Part shown: one piece after another, positions 24,693 through 32,372 of the stretch | Layout of the letters: every line of letters starts with the position of its first letter | Numbering within the stretch: position 1 is the first letter of the stretch | DNA from: Rickettsiales bacterium | GTDB taxonomy: Bacteria > Pseudomonadota > Alphaproteobacteria > Rickettsiales > UBA8987 | Assembly: GCA_028282625.1 (NCBI GenBank) | Contig: JANQHP010000171.1 | Location: forward strand, 1 to 35,709 | Reading direction: 5' to 3' | DNA length: 35,709 nt | Position numbers and translations under genes: made by a program | Notes under the pieces: generated by a model | Seen by the model: the letters and a program-made list of their open reading frames with translations, nothing else | Told to the model about the DNA's origin: nothing | Databases searched by the model: none

Positions 24693-25817
24693 CTACACCC
24701 TCTCCAACACGGTTGCAATACCTTGCCCGCCGCCGATGCACATGGTGGCCAGCGCATAGGTGCCGCCTTCGCGCTTCAGTAAACTAGCCGCCTTGCCTAA
24801 AATCCGTGCACCGCTGGCACCCAGTGGATGGCCAAGCGCAATCGCACCGCCATCCAGGTTCAGTTTTGCTTCTGGAATTTGCAAATCCTGGATTACCGCC
24901 AATGCCTGCGCGGCAAAGGCCTCGTTCAGCTCCATCACATCCATATCGTTGATGGTAAGGCCCGCGCGTTTAAGCGCCTTTTTTGAAGCACCCACCGGGC
25001 CAATACCCATAATTTCGGGCGCACAGCCAGAAACGGCGATGCTCTTAACCCGCGCCAGTTTGGGCAAGCCCTGCACATCGGCATAGTCTTCCGAGGCAAT
25101 CAACAGGGCCGAAGCACCATCGGTCAGCGGGCTGGAGGTGCCCGCCGTCACGCTGCCCTTAACGTCAAAGGCGGGCTTGAGTTCCGCCAAGCCTTTGGCC
25201 GTGGTTTCTGCGCGGATGCAGCCATCCTGCGTCACACCAGCCACTTCCGCCACTTCATCGTTGAATTTACCGGCCTGCTGCGCCGCCGCGGCTTTTTCAT
25301 GGCTCTTCGCGGCAAAAATCTCCTGGTCTTTACGCTTAATCTTATATTTCTCCGCCAGATTCTCCGCCGTAATCCCCATCGCCTCATAGGCCGCGGGATA
25401 GCGTTCATAAAGTTCCGGATTCGGCGCCGGGTTAAAGCCTGTCATCGGAATGCGGCTCATGCTTTCCACGCCGGCAGCAATAAATACATCCCCCGCATTG
25501 GCGGCAATCATCCCCACCGCATCGTGTGCGGTTTGCATGGAAGAGCCGCAGAATCGGTTGACCGTATCGCCGGCCACGCTTATCGGCAAATCCACCAGGA
25601 ACGTCGCCAGCCGGCCCAGATTCAGGCCCTGCTCGCCCTCAGGAAACGCACAGCCCAGCTTGATATCTTCAATATGCTCAGGATTCACGCCCGTGCGTGC
25701 CACCAATGCTTTGACCACCTCACCAATCAGATCATCGGGCCGCACACGCGCCAACGCGCCCTTTCTGGCCGGGGTGAAGGGGCTACGCACATACCCCGCA
25801 ATAACCGCAGATTTCAT
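24693..25817 (-). CDS. fadA: Acetyl-CoA acyltransferase (thiolase)
   Basis: This thiolase performs the last, thiolytic step of beta-oxidation, releasing acetyl-CoA. The acylated Cys90 lies in NRFCGSSMQ. The His of ALGHPLGASGAR and Cys360 of MCIGGGQG complete the active site. At 374 residues it is complete, slightly shorter than most thiolases. The partner dehydrogenase/hydratase in the same operon makes a degradative role more likely than a biosynthetic phaA-type role. A GGAAAGG site precedes the ATG, and a plausible promoter lies 41 bases upstream. It leads the four-gene operon. GC content is clearly higher than in the adjacent unknown gene. Confidence 0.92.
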   Translation of the reverse strand: MKSAVIAGYVRSPFTPARKGALARVRPDDLIGEVVKALVARTGVNPEHIEDIKLGCAFPEGEQGLNLGRLATFLVDLPISVAGDTVNRFCGSSMQTAHDAVGMIAANAGDVFIAAGVESMSRIPMTGFNPAPNPELYERYPAAYEAMGITAENLAEKYKIKRKDQEIFAAKSHEKAAAAQQAGKFNDEVAEVAGVTQDGCIRAETTAKGLAELKPAFDVKGSVTAGTSSPLTDGASALLIASEDYADVQGLPKLARVKSIAVSGCAPEIMGIGPVGASKKALKRAGLTINDMDVMELNEAFAAQALAVIQDLQIPEAKLNLDGGAIALGHPLGASGARILGKAASLLKREGGTYALATMCIGGGQGIATVLERV

Positions 25818-25857
25818 AAGAAGCCTTTCCTTTGGTTATGCATACAGCACAACGTTC

Positions 25858-25886
25858 AACATAACAGAACTATTAAAATGATGCAA
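25858..25886 (-). promoter_or_regulatory. Predicted promoter of the fadA operon
   Basis: On the minus strand TTGCAT (25886-25881) and TATGTT (25863-25858) are separated by 17 bases, placing transcription start near 25851 and leaving a leader of about 34 bases with a good ribosome-binding site. The match is moderate. The TGTTTC dyads at 25922-25960 lie about 70-110 bases upstream of this start and could also act here. Confidence 0.45.
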
Positions 25887-25921
25887 TGAAAGGCCATCTT
25901 CCAGCAAAAGAAGCGTCGATC

Positions 25922-25960
25922 TGTTTCATTTAGAAACATGCTGTTTCATTTTGAGAAATA
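25922..25960. promoter_or_regulatory. Dyad operator or enhancer: TGTTTC-N5-GAAACA plus a degenerate copy 20 bp away
   Basis: TGTTTC (25922-25927) and GAAACA (25933-25938) form a perfect inverted repeat with a 5-base spacer. A second TGTTTCATTT begins exactly 20 bases later (25942), two helical turns on, followed by an imperfect GAGAAATA. The centres are about 118 and 98 bases before the start site predicted from the sigma-54 promoter downstream. That is the usual range for sites of sigma-54 activator proteins. The binding protein is not identified; a fad regulator is the alternative. Confidence 0.6.
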
Positions 25961-26022
25961 TAGCACAACAGGTCTCAAGAAAAATTTATTTAAAATATTG
26001 ATTTTTATAGAAAAACAAAATT

Positions 26023-26037
26023 GGCACGGCAATTGCA
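26023..26037 (+). promoter_or_regulatory. Sigma-54 (RpoN) -24/-12 promoter
   Basis: TGGCAC-N5-TTGC is matched exactly (TGGCACGGCAATTGC), with invariant GG at -24 and GC at -12 at the required spacing and a favourable A after the GC. Transcription would start near 26048, about 29 bases before the ATG of the receiver gene. The upstream stretch is A/T-rich (25980-26020), as is common where DNA must bend towards an enhancer-bound activator. Confidence 0.82.
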
Positions 26038-26076
26038 ACAATAGGGAGCGATCGTAACCTAAAATAGAAAAGAACC

Positions 26077-26979
26077 ATGCGTATTATCGAACAGAACACA
26101 GAAGCACGCTTACTTGAAACCGCGTATAAAATTCGGACCGAATCCAGCAGCTGGCGGTGCATCTATGCACAATTTTCTGCCCTTAAACGCGGAGCGCACG
26201 ATGACATCCGCAGCAAGGTTGCACTCAATGATGCCAAGGCGCTTCTTAAAGAGACACAAAACACAGCCTTTGTGTGCAGCGATTACGACATGTTCATCCT
26301 GACCCAAGGCGTGGGAAGCGATGTGCTTAAACAAGTCCAAAAAAGCTTTCAAACCCTCGTCGAAGCCGAAGGGGGAAACCCAGACTGCATCGCCTGCTAT
26401 GATCTAGGCCCGCACTGGAAAACATTCTTTAAAGTCGTGTGCGATAAAAACCAAACACCTCAAGCCAGGGAAGAAGATACAGCGCCTAAAAAAGCCGCAC
26501 CCGCGCAAACCACCGTAAAGGCGCCTTCAAACACCAGCCCCCTCACCCTTCCCCCTACCGGGGAAAACCTGGCGCTCGCTAAAGAAGCGCTAACACAGCG
26601 TACCCAGCGTGAAGGGCTGCAAATACTCGTGGTAGAAGACGATGCCTTTTCCAGGCGTATCGTGCGCAACGCGCTACGCAATGTCGGTGAAATATTGGAA
26701 GCAGCCGACCTGCAGCAAGCCACAGAACATTACCTGCTTCGTGCACCGGATATCGTTTTCCTAGATATCAACCTGCCCGATGGAGATGGCATTGCCTTTT
26801 TAGAACAAATCGTTGGCTGGGACTCCGAAGCATTCGTGGTCATGCTAAGCGGCAACAGCTTTAAAGAGCACATCATGCAATCGATGCAAAAAGGTGCCAA
26901 AGGATTCGTTGCCAAGCCCTTTTCTAAAGAAAAGCTGCTAGATTATATCCATATGCACAAGGAGAACGGCCGTGGATAA
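26077..26979 (+). CDS. Response regulator with unknown N-terminal domain and C-terminal receiver
   Basis: The receiver domain is at the C-terminus (about residues 182-300). It has the acidic cluster Glu187-Asp188-Asp189, phosphoacceptor Asp230 in FLDINLPDGDG, a Ser in the LSGNS switch position and Lys280 in AKPF. The first 130 residues form a separate domain that I cannot name, with FVCSDYDMFILTQG in its core. A Pro/Thr/Ala linker (about 130-175) joins the two. There is no DNA-binding domain, so output is likely through protein contacts. It overlaps the kinase gene by 8 bases and shares its sigma-54 promoter, which argues that the two form one signalling unit. Confidence 0.85.
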   Translation: MRIIEQNTEARLLETAYKIRTESSSWRCIYAQFSALKRGAHDDIRSKVALNDAKALLKETQNTAFVCSDYDMFILTQGVGSDVLKQVQKSFQTLVEAEGGNPDCIACYDLGPHWKTFFKVVCDKNQTPQAREEDTAPKKAAPAQTTVKAPSNTSPLTLPPTGENLALAKEALTQRTQREGLQILVVEDDAFSRRIVRNALRNVGEILEAADLQQATEHYLLRAPDIVFLDINLPDGDGIAFLEQIVGWDSEAFVVMLSGNSFKEHIMQSMQKGAKGFVAKPFSKEKLLDYIHMHKENGRG

Positions 26980-29503
26980 ACCCTATACCCAAAATATAGC
27001 CATAGAATACAGCGCTTCACAGCTTTCTGCGGTTCTCAATAATATCATCGATGGCATTTTGACCATTGATGCCAACAGCATCGTGCGAAGCTTCAGTCCT
27101 GCGGCAGAAAGGATCTTCGGCTATGCCTCACACGATATGGTAGGCAAAGACGTGATGCAACTGGTCGCAGAAAAAGAGCAAGTGTTTCTCAGGCAATATC
27201 TGGACATTTATTTGCAAAGCGGCGAAGCGGGTGAAGAAGGCGATATCGGCTTGGTACACACCATGGATGCGTTGCATCAAGATGGCCGCACTTTCCCCGC
27301 AGAAATAGGGATGACAAAAGTCGCACTGGAAAACGGTGAAACCGTACTCACAATTATCGTAAGGGATATCACAGAACGTGTGGATGCGCGCGAAGCGCTC
27401 AAACAAAAAACCCGCACGGTCAAGCTGATGCAGGATATCGCTACATCCGCCAATGCAGCTACTTCCCTTGAGGAGGCCATTAGCCAGGGTTTAAAGCTGG
27501 TATGTGATTATACCGGATGGCAAGTGGGACATTGCTACATCATGGAAGAGGATGGCATGGCCCTTTCCAGCAGCGGCATCTTACACCGCGCAACCACGGA
27601 AGCAAACATGGAAAGCTTTATCCAGCATTCCCTCAAGATGCAGTTCCATGTCGGAGAAGGCATCATTGGTAGTGTGGCTAAAACCGGCAAACCTTTTTGG
27701 GTCCAAGACCTTACCCAAGAAAAAAACTTTTTACGCCATAAAGAAGCCAAGCAATGTGATTTACACGCGGCCTTCTTCTTTCCCATTGTGTTTAATGAAG
27801 ATGTCGTAGGCGTCATGGAATTCTTCTGCAACACTCAGCAGGAGGAAGATACGCAAATTTTGCAAGTGATGGAAAATGCCGGCACCCAGTTTGGGCGTGT
27901 GATTGACCGTATTCAGTCAGAAGAAGCGCTTCGAAAAGCCAAAGAACTGGCCGAAGAGGCCAATATCGCCAAAAGCGACTTTCTGGCCAATATGAGCCAT
28001 GAACTGCGCACACCCATGAATGGTGTGATTGGGCTTTCCAACCTGCTTTTGGATTCCACCTTGGATGATGAGCAGGAGAAATTCATTACCGCCATTCGTT
28101 CCTCCGGCGAACAGCTCCTCTCCATTTTAAACGATATCTTGGACCTTTCTAAGATCGAGGCTGGCATGGTGGAGGTAGAAAATGAGCCCTTTAGTATCCG
28201 CGCTGCGATCGATGAATTGGCAGACCTCTATTTGCCCATTGCCAAAGAAAAGAATGTGATGCTACACGCCGATTATTGTACCGATATTCCGCCTGTTTTG
28301 ATAGGAGATGTGCACAAGATCCAGCAGTTGCTCCGCAATTTAGTTAGTAACGCCCTTAAATTTACCAAAACAGGCAGTGTGACCATCAACACCTCCTACC
28401 ACATGCAAGCCAACCAGTTTACCTGTGAAGTACGCGACACCGGCATCGGCATCCCCGCAGACCGTCTGGAACAGATTTTTGATAAATTCACCCAGGCCGA
28501 TGAGTCCACCACACGCAATTATGGTGGCACAGGTCTTGGCCTGGCCATTTGCAGGGAGCTATCCCTGCTCATGGGAGGTGAAATTGAAGTGGAAAGCACC
28601 GAGGGCAAAGGCTCCACCTTCCGCTTTATCTTGCCGCTTGCCGTGGCCAAAGAAGGGGAAAAGCCTGTCAATGCCATCCACACAGAGGAGGATGAAGAAA
28701 AGGTAGAAATCAACACGCAAAGCCGTTTGCTTATTGTCGATGACCATCCCGTCAACCAGATGTTTGCACAAAAGCTGCTCCACAAGATGGGCTTTTCCAA
28801 TGTTTCCTTGGCAGAAAATGGAGAAGAGGCACTCCAGCAAGTAGCAGAAGAGACCTTCGACCTTATCTTTATGGACTGCCAGATGCCTTGCATGGATGGC
28901 TATGAAACCACCGGCTGGATCCGCGATCAGGAGCTGGAAACAGGCAAGCATGTCCCCATCATTGCCATGACGGCCAATGCCATGGTCGGTGATAGGGATA
29001 AATGCCTCAAAGCAGGCATGGATGACTATATCAGCAAGCCGATCAACATCAACAAGCTGCGCGCTAGCATGCACCGCTGGCTTGGCAACCAAACCAGCCT
29101 GGCAACGGCCGATACGGTGACAAACGCCAAAGAACAAGAAGCAAACCATGCTGATATGCCGGTAGATTTAGACCATCTGCACATGTTTAGCGATGGCGAT
29201 GCGGAGGAAGAATATGCCTTGCTTGAAATCTTTTTCTCCCAAGCCAAGCAAAATATCGAGCAACTGCACAGCTGCATTGAAGCAAGCGGTGAGAACTGGG
29301 AAAGCTTGGCGCATGCCCTAAAAGGCTCGGCTGCCAATCTGGGAGCCACCACCCTTTCTGACTATTGCTTAAAAGCCGAGCAATCCCCTGAGGCAAGTAA
29401 GAGCGAACAAGAGGAAATGCTCAAGCATATCACCGAAGAAATTGAGCGCGTGCATCTTTTCCTCAACGAAAAACTTGCCAAAGTGCCCGCTTATTCAAGC
29501 TAG
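26972..29503 (+). CDS. Hybrid sensor histidine kinase (PAS-GAF-HisKA-HATPase-REC-HPt)
   Basis: This 843-residue soluble phosphorelay kinase has no membrane segment. The domains in order are: PAS (about 15-135), GAF (about 150-315), HisKA with His343 in SHELRTPMNG, HATPase with NLVSNALKFT, DTGIGIP and GGTGLGLAI, receiver with Asp635 in FMDCQMPCMDG and a later SKPI Lys, and a C-terminal HPt with His781 in AHALKGSAANLG. All catalytic residues of a full internal relay are present. The start is a GTG at 26972 behind AAGGAG (26959-26964). The signal is probably cytosolic and sensed by PAS or GAF. The stop overlaps the convergent gshB by 9 bases. Confidence 0.93.
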   Translation: MDKPYTQNIAIEYSASQLSAVLNNIIDGILTIDANSIVRSFSPAAERIFGYASHDMVGKDVMQLVAEKEQVFLRQYLDIYLQSGEAGEEGDIGLVHTMDALHQDGRTFPAEIGMTKVALENGETVLTIIVRDITERVDAREALKQKTRTVKLMQDIATSANAATSLEEAISQGLKLVCDYTGWQVGHCYIMEEDGMALSSSGILHRATTEANMESFIQHSLKMQFHVGEGIIGSVAKTGKPFWVQDLTQEKNFLRHKEAKQCDLHAAFFFPIVFNEDVVGVMEFFCNTQQEEDTQILQVMENAGTQFGRVIDRIQSEEALRKAKELAEEANIAKSDFLANMSHELRTPMNGVIGLSNLLLDSTLDDEQEKFITAIRSSGEQLLSILNDILDLSKIEAGMVEVENEPFSIRAAIDELADLYLPIAKEKNVMLHADYCTDIPPVLIGDVHKIQQLLRNLVSNALKFTKTGSVTINTSYHMQANQFTCEVRDTGIGIPADRLEQIFDKFTQADESTTRNYGGTGLGLAICRELSLLMGGEIEVESTEGKGSTFRFILPLAVAKEGEKPVNAIHTEEDEEKVEINTQSRLLIVDDHPVNQMFAQKLLHKMGFSNVSLAENGEEALQQVAEETFDLIFMDCQMPCMDGYETTGWIRDQELETGKHVPIIAMTANAMVGDRDKCLKAGMDDYISKPININKLRASMHRWLGNQTSLATADTVTNAKEQEANHADMPVDLDHLHMFSDGDAEEEYALLEIFFSQAKQNIEQLHSCIEASGENWESLAHALKGSAANLGATTLSDYCLKAEQSPEASKSEQEEMLKHITEEIERVHLFLNEKLAKVPAYSS

Positions 29504-30430
29504 ACACTGTTCCACCTGCTGCCAAAATTGCGCGGCAGGGTCCGTCCCATATAAATCGGCAATCTCCTTAAACCCAATAGGTGAGGTTACGTTGACCTCG
29601 GTCACATAATCACCAATCACGTCAATACCACAAATATGCAGGTCTTTTTCCTGCAAGAAGGGGCTCAGAACTTGGCATATTTCATGCTCTTTTGGGGTGA
29701 TTTCACACGGCTGAAGGCTGCCACCGGCCATTAAATTGGCACGTACACTTCCTTCCTTTGGCACACGCAAAAATGCACCCGCAATCTCCCCTTGCAGCAG
29801 CAAAATACGCTTATCCCCCTGCACCACCTCAGGAATATAGCGCTGCACTACCACAGGCAACGCGGTGTTTAAAAGCATCTCATCCAGCGTGTCTTCTAAT
29901 GCCTCATCCTCATAGCGCAAACGCTCAATGCCCTGGCCACCAAACAGGTAGAGCGGCTTGAAAATCACATCTTGATGCTCCTTGATAAAACGCTGCACCA
30001 GCGCTTTTTCACGCGTGACCAATGTAGGCGGTGTATAAGGCTTTAACAGGTCGGGCAAAAATTTCTCCGGCGCATCCCGCACCGCCCTGGGTGGATTGAT
30101 CACCCGCACCGCATCCGACACATATTCCAACATATACGTACTGGTGACATACGCCATGTCAAAAGGCGGATCCTGACGCGCCATAATCACATCCATATCA
30201 TCTAGTGCCCTATAGCTTTTCTCTGATTCCTTAAAAAAGGGGGATTGTTGCATATCAAGCGTCACCTCAGAAACAAAAGCCATCACTTGCCCATCGCGTA
30301 GAGAAAGGCTCTCCGGTGTATAGTGAAACACTACGTGCCCGCGCTCTTGTGCGGCGATCATCAAGGTGAGGCTATTATTCTTTTGAGGATTGACATCCTC
30401 CATGGGCTCCATCTGGAAAGCAATACGCAA
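29495..30430 (-). CDS. gshB: Glutathione synthetase
   Basis: GshB joins gamma-glutamylcysteine and glycine with ATP. The prokaryotic family pattern is clear: an N-terminal MRIAFQMEPMEDVNPQKN start, QDPPFDMAYV near residue 85, the ATP-grasp region with FKPLYLFGGQGI, then QRYIPEVVQGDKRILLLQGE and the closing EVNVTSPIGFKEI. Length (311) is normal. It ends the rsmI-yraN-BON-gshB series, a frequent alphaproteobacterial order. No gshA is in the window. Confidence 0.96.
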   Translation of the reverse strand: MRIAFQMEPMEDVNPQKNNSLTLMIAAQERGHVVFHYTPESLSLRDGQVMAFVSEVTLDMQQSPFFKESEKSYRALDDMDVIMARQDPPFDMAYVTSTYMLEYVSDAVRVINPPRAVRDAPEKFLPDLLKPYTPPTLVTREKALVQRFIKEHQDVIFKPLYLFGGQGIERLRYEDEALEDTLDEMLLNTALPVVVQRYIPEVVQGDKRILLLQGEIAGAFLRVPKEGSVRANLMAGGSLQPCEITPKEHEICQVLSPFLQEKDLHICGIDVIGDYVTEVNVTSPIGFKEIADLYGTDPAAQFWQQVEQCLA

Positions 30431-30474
30431 CGTATAAGACTCTTTAGTTGATCTTAAGCGCCGTGATGCAAAAA

Positions 30475-31068
30475 TTAATGGCGCTCAGGTGCATCGCGAA
30501 GCCGCATATGGCTCACCACTTTTTTGACACCCTTCACCTTGCTTGCAATCTCTAGCGCCGTGCTGAGCTCTTGCTGGCTTTTGGCCACGCCAATCAGGTA
30601 AACCGTGCCAGCGGCCACCTCCACGTTATAATTAATGGAGGAAACGCCTTTACCAAAAAGCAGCTTGGTTTTGACCTGGGCAGAAATCCACGCATCTTGC
30701 GCCAATTCTTGGGGTGTAATATCCCTATCGGAGACCTCAATCTCATTGATCACCTCAATCACCCCACGTGGCTGCCATGCGAGGCGAACCGCTTCCACCC
30801 GATGCGATTTTTCGCGCACCTTGCCTGTAAGCAACACACGCCCTTCATTCACCTCAATCCCCACACGATTAAACAAATTATTCACATGTTCCTGGATAAA
30901 ATAGGAATTAATCTGCGAATAAATGGTGGTATCATCCACAGCATTGCCAAGCGAACGCTCTTGCGCCGCGGCGTAACCCACCGCACCGGCACCGCCTGCC
31001 ACCACTGCCACACAGCCCTGCAACATCGGCAGCAAAAACAACATCAAAATCAAAGCAACGCCACGCAT
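30475..31068 (-). CDS. BON-domain outer-membrane lipoprotein (OsmY/DolP-like)
   Basis: This predicted lipoprotein has lipobox MLQGC followed by a Gly/Ala-rich stretch, then two BON domains. The first is at about residues 48-118, with VNEGRVLLTGKVREKSHRVEAVRLAW. The second is at about 125-190, with VEVAAGTVYLIGVAKSQQELSTAL. BON domains bind phospholipid or membrane surfaces; the two-BON lipoprotein architecture is that of DolP (YraP), which in enteric bacteria also lies near yraN and rsmI and helps outer-membrane integrity. Position and architecture agree, but direct orthology is an inference. Confidence 0.88.
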   Translation of the reverse strand: MRGVALILMLFLLPMLQGCVAVVAGGAGAVGYAAAQERSLGNAVDDTTIYSQINSYFIQEHVNNLFNRVGIEVNEGRVLLTGKVREKSHRVEAVRLAWQPRGVIEVINEIEVSDRDITPQELAQDAWISAQVKTKLLFGKGVSSINYNVEVAAGTVYLIGVAKSQQELSTALEIASKVKGVKKVVSHMRLRDAPERH

Positions 31069-31117
31069 ATCCTTATCCTTTTTTCCTTTTACTCCTCATG
31101 CAAAACCAGGCCCTTCA

Positions 31118-31486
31118 TTACGCCGCATCAAAGGCATGTTTTGTGTGATACACACGGCCAAATGGGGCACACCATATCAAATCAAACCGCGGCTGAAGCC
31201 TAGCATACTCCGGATGCTTTGCAATAAAGAATGCAAAAGCGCGCGTAATCCTTTGTTGCTGTTTTTTTGTGAGCACCTCTCCTCCAAGTAGCGTTTTGTG
31301 CGCCTTGACTTCCACCGCCACCAAATACTGCCTGTTGCGCACAATCATATCAATTTCACCGACTGCCACCTTGTAGCGTCGCTGGACCAGCCGATATCCT
31401 CTTAGCCACAAATACGCGCAAGCCCAATATTCCGCCAAAATCCCACGACGATACGCACGTTTGCGTTTGGCCCGATTTGGATGCAT
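31118..31486 (-). CDS. yraN: YraN family (UPF0102) nuclease-fold protein
   Basis: This is a small protein of the UPF0102 group with the restriction-endonuclease-like core: GILAEYWACAYLWLRGYRL, then GEIDMIVRNRQYLVAVEVKAHKT with the D-x(n)-E-x-K active-site pattern, then RFDLIW. The cellular role of the family is not established. The ATG ending at 31486 was chosen because it gives the usual length (122) and a good TAGGA site. The open frame extends back to 31582, overlapping rsmI, without family similarity. It follows rsmI by 13 bases. Confidence 0.9.
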   Translation of the reverse strand: MHPNRAKRKRAYRRGILAEYWACAYLWLRGYRLVQRRYKVAVGEIDMIVRNRQYLVAVEVKAHKTLLGGEVLTKKQQQRITRAFAFFIAKHPEYARLQPRFDLIWCAPFGRVYHTKHAFDAA

Positions 31487-31499
31487 GCGCGTCCTACCC

Positions 31500-32339
31500 C
31501 TACCGATCTTTGATCTCAAGTGCACGCGCATAGACCTGCTTTTTCGACCAGCCGCACTGCGTTGCGACCAAGCTTGCCGCATCCTTGACCTTCAAATACT
31601 CCAACGCTTCTTCAATCGCTTTGTCCACCATCTCCTGCGACCATTGCTCATGTATAACAGCCCCTTCCACCATAAGTATCACCTCACCCTTCACCCCCTT
31701 ATCCTGGTAATGGGCGACCACCTCCTCTACCGGTGCACACATCACTTCCTCGTGCCGCTTGGTCAGCTCCCTTGCCACCGAAACCCTTCGGTTTCCAAGC
31801 ACCGCATGAATCGCTTCAAGGCTCGCAACCAAGCGCCCGGCCCGCTCCATCCACACCAAAGTGGCTTCTAGCGCCGCCACCTTAAGCAACAAGGCCTCGC
31901 GCGCTTTTTGCTTCACCGGCATAAAGCCCATAAACAAGCATTGGTCGGTCGGCAACCCGCTTAATGTCCACCCGGCAATCACAGAACAGGCACCCGGCAC
32001 CACCGAAACATCAAAGCCCAACTCACGCACATATTGCACCAGCTTATAGCCAGGGTCATTCACAAGAGGTGACCCCGCATCGCTCACAAGCGCACCCGAC
32101 TTCCCCAAGCCAAGCTGCATTACAAGATGCTCCCTGGCTCTTTGATCGCTATGATCATGATAGACCTGCATCTTGGTCGTAATACCATAATGCTTGAGCA
32201 ACTTGCTTGTCACACGGGTATCTTCGCAGTAAATGAGGTCCACCGTACGCAGCACATCCAACGCACGCAGGGTGATATCGGCCAAATGCCCTATCGGTGT
32301 TGCCACCAGATAAAGACCGGGCGCAAGCCCCAAACCCAT
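31500..32339 (-). CDS. rsmI: 16S rRNA (cytidine-1402-2'-O)-methyltransferase
   Basis: RsmI methylates the 2'-OH of C1402 in the 30S decoding centre. The tetrapyrrole-methylase-type fold shows GLYLVATPIGHLADITLRAL, IYCEDTRVTSKLLKHYGI, ALVSDAGSPLVNDPGYKLV and VPGACSVIAGWTLSGLPTDQ. The ATG ending at 32339 is preferred (279 residues). An ATG ending at 32378 would overlap the divergent lpoA-like start and has no ribosome-binding site, though it cannot be ruled out. It heads rsmI-yraN-BON-gshB. Confidence 0.94.
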   Translation of the reverse strand: MGLGLAPGLYLVATPIGHLADITLRALDVLRTVDLIYCEDTRVTSKLLKHYGITTKMQVYHDHSDQRAREHLVMQLGLGKSGALVSDAGSPLVNDPGYKLVQYVRELGFDVSVVPGACSVIAGWTLSGLPTDQCLFMGFMPVKQKAREALLLKVAALEATLVWMERAGRLVASLEAIHAVLGNRRVSVARELTKRHEEVMCAPVEEVVAHYQDKGVKGEVILMVEGAVIHEQWSQEMVDKAIEEALEYLKVKDAASLVATQCGWSKKQVYARALEIKDR

Positions 32340-32372
32340 ACCCTCTTCTTGGCTTTTATTGGCAGGCGGTGT

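Noticed and set aside
31487..31582. N-terminal extension of YraN
   Set aside because: It overlaps rsmI, is just a basic stretch without family similarity, and the ATG at 31486 has a good ribosome-binding site.
32127..32372. Extension of the lpoA-like frame back into rsmI
   Set aside because: It lies antisense to conserved rsmI sequence and precedes a clear signal peptide.
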